From Burkholderiales bacterium (GTDB lineage Bacteria; Pseudomonadota; Gammaproteobacteria; Burkholderiales; Burkholderiaceae_D): a stretch of DNA of 39,624 nt. The DNA lies in the NCBI GenBank assembly GCA_016200895.1, contig JACQDX010000146.1, positions 1 to 39,624 on the forward strand, written 5' to 3'. Below, piece by piece: positions 31,829-39,624 of this stretch. The notes beneath the pieces were generated by a model that saw only the letters and a program-made list of their open reading frames with translations, was not told the DNA's origin and did no database searches. Position numbers and translations under genes: made by a program. How positions within the stretch are numbered: position 1 is the first letter of the stretch; every line of letters starts with the position of its first letter.

Positions 31829-34795
31829 ATGCTGAAAAATTGCATCGCCGCCTTACTCATTGCCTGTACCTGCTTTGTCAGCAATGCCGCTGATTTCCCG
31901 ATAAATGCCGTTCCCGACCCCTTAAAGACTTGGGTGCCATGGGCACTGGATGGTGTAGAAAACTTCGGCTGCCCGCAGCAAGGCGCTGATGCAGGCCAAA
32001 AACAATGTGTATGGCCAGGCCTGCTGGATTTGAAGGTGACTGCTGCGGGGGCGACATTTACCCAGGACTGGCAGGTACAGCGCGACGCTTGGGTCTATTT
32101 GCCAGGTAATGCCCAGCACTGGCCGCAAGATGTCAGTGTCGATGGCAAACCGCAACCGGTGATTGCACGCGATGAAATGCCCGTCATTAAATTGACGCGT
32201 GGTGCGCACAAACTGACAGGTAAATTTATCTGGTCCGTGGTGCCAGAATTTTTACCTTTGCCGCAAAGTGCAGCCTTGTTGAAGCTGGACTTGAACGGCA
32301 AGTCTGTGAGTTTTCCGGTGCGCGATGAAAGTAATCAACTTTGGCTGCAACGCAAGGCTGAAATGGATAGTGGCGAACAAATACAGCTCAGAACATTTCG
32401 TAAAGTCACGGATGGTGTGCCCATTACAGTAGAAACCTACATCCGTCTTGAAGTGTCGGGGAAGGGCAGGGAGATAAACCTTGGGCGCATGCTGTTGCCA
32501 GACCTGATACCTCTGGAATTGCAATCGACCTTACCTGCTGTCTTGAAACCAGACGGCAGCATGACAGTGCAAGTCAGGGCCGGTAAGTGGGAGATACGTT
32601 TGCTGGCACGCCAGCCTGGCCCGGGTAAAACACTCGGCCTGCCTGAAGGTGCGGAAGAAGAAGTCTGGTCTTATGAAGCAACGCCATTGATACGCACCGC
32701 GGCAATAGAAGGGCCGTCCACAGTTGACCCGCAACAAACCACCTTGCCGCCAGAGTGGCGCAACTTGCCAGCCTATCTCATGCATGCTGGCAGCACATTT
32801 ACCTTCAAAGAAATACGCCGTGGCGATAGTGACCCGGCGCCAGATAAACTATCCTTGCAGCGTCGTTTGTGGTTGAGCTTTGATGGTTCTACCCTGACCA
32901 TGAGCGACCAGATCAAGGGCGACATCAGTCACTCCAACCGCCTGACCATGGGCAATATCGCCCAACTTGGCCGTGTCAGCGTGTCTGGGCAAGATCAATT
33001 GATCACGCGCGGGAATGACAAGCTGGCAGGCATAGAAGTCCAGCGCGGAAGCTTAAATGTAGGGGCTGACAGCGTGGTCGGCAATAGTACCCGCAAGCTT
33101 TCTGCAGTGACCTGGCAAAAGGACTTTGACAAGCTGGGTATAGAATTGATCTTGCCAGCAGGCTGGCGTCTGTTGCACGCAGGCGGGGCTGACAAGGCGG
33201 ATGGTGCCTGGCTGGCGCGCTGGAATTTGTTGGATTTTTTCCTGGTGCTGGTGATTGCACTGGCCGCAGGCAAATTATGGGGTAAGCAATGGGGTCTGCT
33301 AGCCTTGTTCGCCTTGGTATTGTCTTATCAAGAGGTAGATGCACCACGTTACTCATGGATAGTACTGTTTGTGCTGATAGCCATTTTGCGCGCTTTGCCA
33401 GCCAGCAGGTTTCAAGTCTGGATCAAACGCCTGCAGCAAGTCAGTTTACTGGTGTTGATCCTGCTGACGCTGTCATTTGCAACGCAGCAGGTGCGTTCAG
33501 CCTTGTACCCTGTACTCGAAAATGATGTTGCTGATGACTATTTATATAAGCGTGCTCAATATGACGAAGCACCAGCTGCTGCACCGGCTCCAATGCCAGT
33601 GGAGGTGAATGCTGAAGTTCAGGGCGGTAATGCTGTCGCCGAAGCGCCCCCTCCGCCGCCTCCAAGATCTAATGCACCAGGCTTGATAGAACCAAGAGCA
33701 GATCGTGATCAGATGGTAAGTAAACTTGCTAAAGCCGATGCGATGAGATCTTACAGCGTAAATAAACCGAAGGCATCCATCGGTTCACGCGGCACTGACT
33801 ACCAAACCCTGGACCCGGATGCCAAAGTACAGACCGGCCCGGGTTTGCCGATCTGGAACTGGCGTTCGCACCGCTTGATATTTGATGGCCCGGTCAGGCA
33901 GGATCAACAACTGGATTTATGGCTGTTGCCGCCCTGGGCTAATAAATTACTGGTAGTACTGCGTCTGATTTTGCTGGGTCTGCTATTGATGTGTGTGAGT
34001 GAGTTCAGGAGAGGAACTGGTCAGGGACCAACTGAAACTGGTACACCTATAGCAAGCAGGTGGTCTTGGCGCGGTTTGGGCAAAGCCATGTCCATACTGG
34101 TTATGAGCAGTTTGACTGCCTTGTCCGCTATATATAGTGAACCTGCACATGCGCAAATGCCGGACAATGAAAAGCTGGAAGCGTTAAAACAAAAATTGAC
34201 GCGCCCGGCAGACTGCCTGCCAGATTGTGCGGAAATCTCGCGCATGATGGTGCAAATCAATGGCAGCAGCGTAAGGCTGGGTCTGGATGTTGATGCTGCG
34301 ATTGACGTCGCCTTGCCATTGCCAGGTGGTATCAAGCACTGGTTGCCCGCGCAGGCGCAACTGGATGGCAAGCCTGCCTACATACGCCGCAGTGATGACG
34401 GGACAATCTGGTTGCTGGCACCAGCGGGGCGTCACAGGGTAGAGCTGACGGGGGAGTTGATGCAAAGCGATACTTTGCAATTACCTTTGCCGCAAAAACC
34501 CAGGCAGGTCGATATCCATGCAGATGGTTGGGATGTTGCTGGCTTATCTGATGATTCTGAGGTTGCTGATACTCTGCAATTCAATCGCCGTATCAAAGCC
34601 AGCAACAAGACAGAGGCCAGTGCCTTACCCAGTTTTTTGCGTATCACGCGCCGTCTGATACTCGATAAGGAATGGCAGGTCGAAACCACGGTGTCACGCC
34701 TGTCCCCTATGGGACAGCCAGTGCTGGCGCAAATCCCCTTGTTACCAGGCGAAGCTGTCACCACTGCCGGTTTAAATATCAAGGATGGAAGGTAG
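31829..34795 (+). CDS. large multi-domain membrane protein of unknown function, 5' part of a frameshifted gene
   Basis: Signal peptide (LKNCIAALLIACTCFVSNA), then a beta-rich periplasmic region of about 450 residues (WVPWALDGVENFGCPQ, KQCVWPGLLDL, LPPEWRNLPAYLM). A cluster of about four transmembrane helices follows (DFFLVLVIALAAGKLWG to VSLLVLILLTLSFA), then a Pro/Ala-rich linker with six consecutive prolines, another helix (LVVLRLILLGLLLMCV) and a second beta-rich region. The frame ends at TAG 34793 after AGLNIKDGR. The continuation KVAVNLGPQSDS lies in the next frame, so one base is missing near 34787-34790. Similar large proteins occur in other proteobacteria, but I know no function. AGGGA lies before the ATG. 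Confidence 0.8.
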   Translation: MLKNCIAALLIACTCFVSNAADFPINAVPDPLKTWVPWALDGVENFGCPQQGADAGQKQCVWPGLLDLKVTAAGATFTQDWQVQRDAWVYLPGNAQHWPQDVSVDGKPQPVIARDEMPVIKLTRGAHKLTGKFIWSVVPEFLPLPQSAALLKLDLNGKSVSFPVRDESNQLWLQRKAEMDSGEQIQLRTFRKVTDGVPITVETYIRLEVSGKGREINLGRMLLPDLIPLELQSTLPAVLKPDGSMTVQVRAGKWEIRLLARQPGPGKTLGLPEGAEEEVWSYEATPLIRTAAIEGPSTVDPQQTTLPPEWRNLPAYLMHAGSTFTFKEIRRGDSDPAPDKLSLQRRLWLSFDGSTLTMSDQIKGDISHSNRLTMGNIAQLGRVSVSGQDQLITRGNDKLAGIEVQRGSLNVGADSVVGNSTRKLSAVTWQKDFDKLGIELILPAGWRLLHAGGADKADGAWLARWNLLDFFLVLVIALAAGKLWGKQWGLLALFALVLSYQEVDAPRYSWIVLFVLIAILRALPASRFQVWIKRLQQVSLLVLILLTLSFATQQVRSALYPVLENDVADDYLYKRAQYDEAPAAAPAPMPVEVNAEVQGGNAVAEAPPPPPPRSNAPGLIEPRADRDQMVSKLAKADAMRSYSVNKPKASIGSRGTDYQTLDPDAKVQTGPGLPIWNWRSHRLIFDGPVRQDQQLDLWLLPPWANKLLVVLRLILLGLLLMCVSEFRRGTGQGPTETGTPIASRWSWRGLGKAMSILVMSSLTALSAIYSEPAHAQMPDNEKLEALKQKLTRPADCLPDCAEISRMMVQINGSSVRLGLDVDAAIDVALPLPGGIKHWLPAQAQLDGKPAYIRRSDDGTIWLLAPAGRHRVELTGELMQSDTLQLPLPQKPRQVDIHADGWDVAGLSDDSEVADTLQFNRRIKASNKTEASALPSFLRITRRLILDKEWQVETTVSRLSPMGQPVLAQIPLLPGEAVTTAGLNIKDGR

Positions 34796-36054
34796 CAGTT
34801 AATCTGGGGCCACAAAGTGACAGTATGGAGTGGCGTTCGAATTTGCCACAAACCGCGCAGCTTAAACTTAGTCTTGACCAGCAAAGCAACTGGGTGGAGA
34901 CCTGGGTTGTCGCTGCTTCGGGCATCTGGCACTTGAGTACTACTGGATTACCTCCCTTGGCCAATGATGCCAATAATGGTGAGAATGGCGCTGATCTGGT
35001 GTTCCGTCCGTGGCCAGGAGAATCTTTAGCGATCAGTATAGAGCGTCCACAAGCCATCCCCGGTCAGACGCTGACCATCGATGAAAGCCGCCTGATCGTC
35101 AGTCCTGGCAGCCGGGCCACTGACTATCAATTGAAACTGCATTTGCGTAGCAGCCGTGGCGGTGACTATACCCTGACCTTGCCTGAAGGAGCTGCATTGC
35201 AACTTGTCAGTATCAATCACCAGGTGAGGCCATTGCGTGCGAATGGCAGGCAACTAGTATTACCGGTCGTGCCAGGTGTGCAAGACATAGAAGTGCAATG
35301 GCGTCTGGATCAGGGCGTTAGTACCAGCTATACGACGGACACTGTTAATTTGCAGCAGGCCAGCGTCAACAATAACCTGCAACTGAAGTTGCCACGTGAC
35401 CGTTGGTTATTGCTCGCCAGCGGCCCAGGCATGGGGTCAGCCATCCTGTTCTGGGGCAAGCTCATTGTCTTGCTGCTGGTTGCAGTTGCTCTTGGCCGCT
35501 ATGCAGGCTTGCCAGTAACAACCCGGCAATGGTTGCTGCTGACACTGGGATTAACGCAAGTCGCCTGGTGGAGTGCCGCCCTGGTGGTTGCGTGGTTCTT
35601 TGCCTTTGTCCAGCGCGCAAAAACGGCTGATGGTCTCACTGCAAGATGGCAGTTTAATCTGCGTCAACTTGGCCTGGCTGTTTTGACCCTGGTGATGCTG
35701 TGTATTTTGCTCGAAGCCGTGCAAAGCGGCTTGCTGGGGCAACCGGACATGCAGGTCGTCGGTAATGGATCCAGTGCGAATAATCTTGTGTGGTATCTGG
35801 ACAGGGCAACAGCAGATCTGCAAACCGCATGGGTATTATCACTCCCCATGCTGGTCTATCGCGGCCTGATGCTGTTGTGGGCTCTGTGGCTGGCATGGTC
35901 CTTACTGGCCTGGTTGAAATGGGGCTGGACGGCATTTGCCAGCGGCAGCTTGTGGAAACAAAAGCAGCGTGTATTGGAAGCTGAAGTAGTCACGCCTGAG
36001 GTTGCAGTCAATACCGAGCTTGCAGCGGGAAACGCGACAGATAATCAGAAATAA
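34789..36054 (+). CDS. large membrane protein, 3' part (after -1 frameshift)
   Basis: This is the continuation of the upstream gene in another frame; together they encode about 1,400 residues. It starts KVAVNLGPQSDS, completes the second beta-rich region (WRSNLPQTAQLKLSL, TYLTLPEG-like strands, GVQDIEVQWRLDQG) and ends with several transmembrane helices (AILFWGKLIVLLLVAVAL, LLLTLGLTQVAWWSAALVVAWFFAF, LAVLTLVMLCILLEA, LVYRGLMLLWALWLAWSLLAW). No start codon with a ribosome site is visible near the junction, so separate translation is unlikely. It may be a true mutation or a sequence error. A perfect palindromic terminator follows the stop. Confidence 0.8.
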   Translation, partial: KVAVNLGPQSDSMEWRSNLPQTAQLKLSLDQQSNWVETWVVAASGIWHLSTTGLPPLANDANNGENGADLVFRPWPGESLAISIERPQAIPGQTLTIDESRLIVSPGSRATDYQLKLHLRSSRGGDYTLTLPEGAALQLVSINHQVRPLRANGRQLVLPVVPGVQDIEVQWRLDQGVSTSYTTDTVNLQQASVNNNLQLKLPRDRWLLLASGPGMGSAILFWGKLIVLLLVAVALGRYAGLPVTTRQWLLLTLGLTQVAWWSAALVVAWFFAFVQRAKTADGLTARWQFNLRQLGLAVLTLVMLCILLEAVQSGLLGQPDMQVVGNGSSANNLVWYLDRATADLQTAWVLSLPMLVYRGLMLLWALWLAWSLLAWLKWGWTAFASGSLWKQKQRVLEAEVVTPEVAVNTELAAGNATDNQK

Positions 36055-36059
36055 TGCAA

Positions 36060-36091
36060 AAAGTCAGGCATAGCTAGCTATGCCTGACTTT
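36060..36091. terminator. perfect 32-bp palindromic terminator
   Basis: AAAGTCAGGCATAGCT is followed immediately by its exact complement AGCTATGCCTGACTTT, directly after the stop of the membrane protein gene. ATTTA follows on the plus strand. The perfect symmetry would allow use in both directions. Confidence 0.75.
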
Positions 36092-36198
36092 ATTTACCCA
36101 TCCCGAATTACCAAACATTTGTACGGTTAGGTATCATTTGACGATTTTTCACAGAAGACAGAATCAAATCAGGATGTAATCAAATTTCTTAAATACTC

Positions 36199-36738
36199 AT
36201 GCAAGCACCACCAATTTATTTAAAACCAGATTTCCTCTCCGCGCCTGACGGCATATTTGATCAACTGAAAAACGAGGTGATCTGGGACGAAAGAATGCGC
36301 GCACGCAAAACAGCGAGCTTTGGTGTGGCCTACGATTATTCTCAAATATCGTATGCGCCGACGCCAATGCCAGATTTTTTGCAAAGGATCTGTAGGGCTG
36401 TGGAAAATGAATTGGGGTTTCTTCCCAATAATTGTCTGTTGAACTTTTACACTGACGGCAATTCAAGCATGGGCTTTCATTCAGATTCCATTGATGAGTT
36501 GGCGGAGGGTAGTGGCGTTGCCATTATTTCGCTAGGCAGTTTGCGTCATATTGCTTATCGCAGCAAACAAGATAAGAGCCAGGAATTTCTGTATCCATTG
36601 CAGCCGGGTAGCCTGTTGTATATGTCGGCAGATATTCAAGGAGATTGGCTGCATGCCATTCCTAAAGAGACCGGTGCGGGTGAGCGGATTAGTGTAACTT
36701 TCAGAAAAATGTTAGTCAAGGCTCCGACAGATCCTTGA
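36199..36738 (+). CDS. AlkB-like 2-oxoglutarate/Fe(II) dioxygenase
   Basis: A 179-residue member of the AlkB/2OG-Fe(II) oxygenase superfamily, which oxidatively removes alkyl groups from DNA or RNA. The iron ligands are in NFYTDGNSSMGFHSDS (His94, Asp96) and GDWLHAIPK (His152). The 2-oxoglutarate-binding Arg is in GERISVTFRKM (Arg163 or Arg169). The NxY pattern (LLNFY) and the N-terminal substrate lid are present. It is closer to ALKBH2-like short forms than to E. coli AlkB, and the repair substrate is unknown. No Ada gene is near. It converges with kynA. Confidence 0.9.
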   Translation: MQAPPIYLKPDFLSAPDGIFDQLKNEVIWDERMRARKTASFGVAYDYSQISYAPTPMPDFLQRICRAVENELGFLPNNCLLNFYTDGNSSMGFHSDSIDELAEGSGVAIISLGSLRHIAYRSKQDKSQEFLYPLQPGSLLYMSADIQGDWLHAIPKETGAGERISVTFRKMLVKAPTDP

Positions 36739-36751
36739 CTAACACATATGT

Positions 36752-37603
36752 TTATAAGGCCGTCCGCAAAGCAAACAATTCCGGGAACAACACCACATCC
36801 AGCATCTTGCGCAAATAGCTGACACCTGCTGTGCCACCAGTACCTGCTTTGAAACCGATGATGCGTTCTACCGTGGTCACATGACGGAAGCGCCAGATGC
36901 GGAAAGCGGTTTCCATGTCTACCAGTTTTTCTGCCAGTTCGTACAAGGACCAGTATTTTTCTGGTGCTTGATAGACTTGCAGCCAGGCTGCCTTGACTGA
37001 TTCATTGGCGACGACACCTTGTGACCAGTCTTGTTGCAGACGGTCTGCATCAATTACAAAACCCTGGCGTGACAAGAGCATGATGGCTTCATCATAAATC
37101 GACGGCGTGCGTAAGGACGCATCCAGAGTTGCATGTACTTCGGGTTTGCTTTCATGCACAGTCATCAGAGTGGCATTCTTGTTGCCCAGCAGGTATTCCA
37201 GCTCACGGTATTGATGCGACTGGAAGCCTGACGATGCACCGAGGTAAGGGCGTATCGCCGTGTATTCGCTTGGTGTCATGGTGGACAGGACATCCCAGGC
37301 ATGCACCAGTTGATCCATGATGCGGGCTACGCGTGACAGCATCTTGAACGCTGGCGGTAAATCATTGCTGCGTATATGCTGGCGTACGGCATGCAGTTCA
37401 TGCAGCATCAGCTTGATCCAGAGTTCACTGGTTTGGTGCTGGATAATGAACAGCATTTCATTGTGATTGGGTGAACGCGGATGTTGAGCCGTTAGTATCT
37501 GGTCCAGACCCAGGTAATCGCCATAGCTCATGGATTCACTAAAATCGAGTTGCGCGCCATGCCATGACATGGGGCATTTGCCAGCTTGTTCGTTGTTGCT
37601 CAT
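36752..37603 (-). CDS. kynA: tryptophan 2,3-dioxygenase
   Basis: Opens the indole ring of tryptophan with O2 to give N-formylkynurenine, using heme. 283 residues, a full-length bacterial enzyme. Visible are LDFSESMSYGDYLGLDQIL, NEMLFIIQHQTSELWIKLMLHEL (His56 on the distal side), PYLGASSGFQSHQYRELEYLLGN and WRFRHVTTVERIIGFKAGTGGT with the proximal heme ligand His241. AAGGAAA lies 7 bases before the ATG. It follows kynU on the same strand; the usual formamidase gene kynB is not between them or next to them. Confidence 0.97.
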   Translation of the reverse strand: MSNNEQAGKCPMSWHGAQLDFSESMSYGDYLGLDQILTAQHPRSPNHNEMLFIIQHQTSELWIKLMLHELHAVRQHIRSNDLPPAFKMLSRVARIMDQLVHAWDVLSTMTPSEYTAIRPYLGASSGFQSHQYRELEYLLGNKNATLMTVHESKPEVHATLDASLRTPSIYDEAIMLLSRQGFVIDADRLQQDWSQGVVANESVKAAWLQVYQAPEKYWSLYELAEKLVDMETAFRIWRFRHVTTVERIIGFKAGTGGTAGVSYLRKMLDVVLFPELFALRTAL

Positions 37604-37641
37604 GATGTTTCCTTAAAATTTTTTGCACGTAAAACCATATT

Positions 37642-37760
37642 ACACAAAGTCTCTGAGACGCATAGGTGACACGGAGGTGGCACAGAAAGGCGAAAAGTTT
37701 TTACGTATTTGAATTTCTCTTTGCTTTTTCTCTGTGGCTCTGTGCCTCTGTGTTGATAGG
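37642..37760. repeat. inverted intergenic repeat between kynU and kynA (AGAGGCACAGAG family, copy 2)
   Basis: The arms around CACGGAGGTGGCACAGAAAG (37670-37689) and CTCTGTGCCTCTGTG (37738-37752) are imperfect complements separated by an A+T-rich middle, so the 119-base region could fold. The 12-base core AGAGGCACAGAG is shared with 30998-31009. Its A+T-rich centre may also hold the kynA promoter. Confidence 0.45.
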
Positions 37761-37769
37761 TCTTAAGCA

Positions 37770-39023
37770 TCAAGTCACTGCATTTCTTTGTGCGTTCGTA
37801 TCGTAATCTTTGCTGTCAAGTATATCGCGCAATCCTTCTGCTGCATCCCAGACATCAACGAAGCTGGTGTATAGCGGAGTAAAACCAAAACGCATGATGG
37901 CTGGTTCGCGATAATCACCTATGATGCCACGCAGTATCAGTGCCTGTATCACCGCATAGGCATGGGGGTGTTTGAAGCTCGCCTGGCTGCCTCGCTGCTG
38001 GTGCTGGCGTGGCGTGACCAGTTCCAGTGGATGTGCTGCGCAACGGGCCTCTACCAGAGAGATAAACATGTCCGTCAGTGCCAGCGATTTCTTGCGTATC
38101 GCCTGCATATCTGTCTTGCCAAAGGTATCCAGGCCACAAGCAACCATGGCCAAAGAGGTGATAGGCTGGGTGCCACACAGGGCGCGGCGTATGCCAGGAG
38201 TTGGTGTAAAACCTGGGTTCATGGCAAAGGGGTTGGCATGACCCCACCAGCCGGACAATGGGTGGTGGAATGCATCTTGATGACGTGCTGGCACCCAGAT
38301 AAATGCCGGTGAGCCTGGGCCGCCATTGAGGTATTTGTATGTGCAACCAACGGCAAAGTCAGCATTTGCTATGTTCAGGTGTACAGGTACAGCGCCAGCA
38401 GAATGCGCCAGATCCCACAAGATCAATGCACCATGTTGATGGGCTAGGGTAGTGACGGCTGCCATGTCATGCAGATAGCCAGTGCGATAATTCACATGCG
38501 TGAGCATCACCAGTGCCGTGCTGTCATTGATGACTTGTGGTAGTTCTTCTGGTGAATCGATCAACTGGATTTGATAACCGCGATCCAGCCAGCGGGTGAT
38601 GCCTTCCGCCATGTAGATATCGGTAGGGAAGTTGCTGCGTTCGGTAATGATAGTCTTGCGTTTGCTGTCAGTAGCCTGTATCTGCAGCGCGGCGGCAATG
38701 GCCTTGAACAGGTTGACCGAGGTGGTATCAGTCACTACGACTTCATTGGTCTCGGCACCAATCAATGGCGCAAGCTGGTTGCCCAGAGTGGATGGCATAT
38801 CAAACCAGCCAGCGGTATTCCAGCTCTTGATAAGATCGGTTCCCCATTCGCGGGTGATGACATCTTGCGCTCTTTGCAATGCTGCCTTGGGGCGGGCACC
38901 AAGGGAATTGCCGTCGAGGTAAATTACACCAGCAGGCAAATCAAATTCTTCACGCAGTGCGGCCAGCGGATCTCGCTGATCAAGTTTTTCGCAATCGTTG
39001 CGGGTGATAATGGTTTGTGTCAT
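37770..39023 (-). CDS. kynU: kynureninase
   Basis: A PLP enzyme that cleaves kynurenine to anthranilate and alanine. 417 residues, normal length. Markers: VIYLDGNSLGARPKAA, the phosphate-binding TDTTSVNLFKA, LILWDLAHSAGAVPVHL (Asp204, which contacts the pyridine nitrogen) and VGCTYKYLNGGPGSPAF with the PLP lysine Lys230. AAGGAG lies 8 bases before the ATG, a strong ribosome site. It is the first gene before kynA. Anthranilate can feed tryptophan recycling or further degradation. Confidence 0.97.
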   Translation of the reverse strand: MTQTIITRNDCEKLDQRDPLAALREEFDLPAGVIYLDGNSLGARPKAALQRAQDVITREWGTDLIKSWNTAGWFDMPSTLGNQLAPLIGAETNEVVVTDTTSVNLFKAIAAALQIQATDSKRKTIITERSNFPTDIYMAEGITRWLDRGYQIQLIDSPEELPQVINDSTALVMLTHVNYRTGYLHDMAAVTTLAHQHGALILWDLAHSAGAVPVHLNIANADFAVGCTYKYLNGGPGSPAFIWVPARHQDAFHHPLSGWWGHANPFAMNPGFTPTPGIRRALCGTQPITSLAMVACGLDTFGKTDMQAIRKKSLALTDMFISLVEARCAAHPLELVTPRQHQQRGSQASFKHPHAYAVIQALILRGIIGDYREPAIMRFGFTPLYTSFVDVWDAAEGLRDILDSKDYDTNAQRNAVT

Positions 39024-39352
39024 TACAGCAGGCTCCTTAGTATGGCGCGTAGCGGGTTGGCATGAAACCCGGCGAGTTTTAGCGGCAGGTAAATCAATTC
39101 ATCATCTCTAGCGACAACTTTGTCTCGGCGCTATGACTCTTGGGAAAACATGCAGAGATTTTATGCCGGATTGCATGAATTTTTCTTGCAAATTGCAGTC
39201 CGAAAATAGAAATTAATAGAATATTCTGCGAATTATATTTAAATATTTGATATAAAATGCGTTAATAAGTTTGTGCATCGCGCAAAGGTGTCAGATTGTT
39301 TGTATTTTTACAATGGCTTGTTTTTTTAAAGCTCTTGGTAATGATAGATTAA
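39024..39352. promoter_or_regulatory. A+T-rich region upstream of kynU with dyads
   Basis: This gene-free region contains TGCAAATTGCA (39187-39197), a perfect odd palindrome, inside TTTTC...GAAAA (39181-39185, 39202-39206). Betaproteobacterial kyn operons are known to be controlled by Lrp/AsnC-type KynR, and such a regulator could bind here. No regulator gene is seen in the window. Confidence 0.35.
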
Positions 39353-39500
39353 TAGGATTTACGCAAAATTGTCCCAGCAAGGCTAACGCTTTTAGGAAAC
39401 ATCCCTTGCAAGGGATGTTCGTTTCGTTGGTAGACAACATGTTGTCTGAACCCCGACTACGCCGTAGCGACGAAAACAGATCTTTATAGATCCGGCATTT
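39353..39500. mobile_element. diverged relative of the 103-bp element, next to an IS630-type transposase start
   Basis: TAGGATTTACGCAAAATTGT and the following CCCAGCAAGGC match the right end of the 10.5-kb element (reverse orientation) in 29 of 31 positions. About 77 unrelated bases follow, with two perfect palindromes (AACATCCCTTGCAAGGGATG plus TT, 39399-39420, and AGACAACATGTTGTCT, 39432-39447). The match then resumes (CGTAGCGACGAAAACAG), followed by a hairpin GATCTTTATAGATC in the place of the first element's GTACTTTAGTAC tip. The right terminal repeat is not recognisable. Confidence 0.6.
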
Positions 39501-39540
39501 AAATAGATGAACTTTTATGTAAAAGTGCAGTCAATAAGAG

Positions 39541-39624
39541 ATGGAAAAAATAGACAGCAGAAAATTAAAGCCGGAAGCGCTCTATGAAAGACGCAAGCAA
39601 GTAATACGTCTTTTGAAGTTGGGG
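39541..39624 (+). CDS. IS630-family transposase N-terminus, cut by window edge
   Basis: An ATG at 39541 opens a frame running off the window: MEKIDSRKLKPEALYERRKQ followed by VIRLLKLG. This pattern is typical of the start of IS630-type transposases, where a helix of about 30 residues (ARKL...YE-RKQ-V-L-K-G) precedes the helix-turn-helix. Only 28 codons are visible, so the call rests on that resemblance. IS630 elements insert at TA; the upstream element begins with TA-GGATTT, which would fit being this IS's left end. The catalytic DDE region lies outside. Confidence 0.6.
   Translation, partial: MEKIDSRKLKPEALYERRKQVIRLLKLG

Noticed and set aside
34784..34796. Programmed -1 ribosomal frameshift
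   Set aside because: No slippery heptamer or obvious downstream pseudoknot; one missing base explains it more simply.
39271..39489. 72-codon open frame across the second mobile element
   Set aside because: Its sequence is the inverted-repeat DNA itself, so coding is unlikely.

Overview
The window looks like a chromosomal segment of a betaproteobacterium, most likely Burkholderiales/Oxalobacteraceae and perhaps Undibacterium-like. That placement is inference. It rests on moderate G+C, the gene types (YajQ, type I MurB, Uup, KynA/KynU, a C13 peptidase with a membrane domain) and the style of the intergenic repeats. No rRNA and no CRISPR array is visible. There is one tRNA gene.

Layout. 1-4.0 kb: the 3' part of a DAHP synthase with its terminator, a small A+T-rich orphan gene, a minus-strand pair (yajQ and a periplasmic retropepsin-like protease) and divergent murB. 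4.1-9.6 kb: a membrane-anchored C13 peptidase, a HAD phosphatase, a minus-strand quinone oxidoreductase/lipocalin-like pair facing a LysR regulator, and an isochorismatase-fold hydrolase. 9.6-15 kb: a DUF4124-like secreted protein, a 103-bp MITE with terminal inverted repeats, two SDR enzymes, a THEM6-like thioesterase and the ABC-F ATPase Uup. 15.0-15.9 kb: tRNA-Arg(CCT), immediately followed by three 11-bp tandem repeats and a frameshifted, truncated tyrosine-integrase start (the scar of a lost island), then a VOC protein.

16.9-24 kb is a minus-strand block of envelope genes: a phosphodiester-glycosidase-like protein, a family 3 solute-binding protein, an unusual fusion of an HtrA-type trypsin domain to a LivK-type ligand-binding domain, and a site-2 protease (M50) with a long, probably TPR-like C-terminus. 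A sensor-bearing site-1-type protease beside a site-2 protease is the most interesting arrangement here. It could be a regulated proteolysis pair, although a terminator lies between the two genes.

24.2-31.7 kb: ridA divergent from an ArsR-type regulator, sodC with a good sigma70-like promoter, a FemAB/GNAT-like acyltransferase, RNase Z, a MAPEG protein, a small membrane protein, a beta-lactamase-fold lipoprotein and a secreted orphan. 31.8-36.05 kb holds a very large membrane protein gene interrupted by a single -1 frameshift, ended by a perfect 32-bp palindromic terminator. 36.2-39 kb: an AlkB-like dioxygenase, then kynU and kynA (tryptophan to anthranilate) without kynB, separated by an inverted intergenic repeat. 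The window ends in a second, rearranged relative of the 10.5-kb MITE, directly followed by the first 28 codons of an IS630-type transposase. This suggests that the MITE belongs to that IS family.
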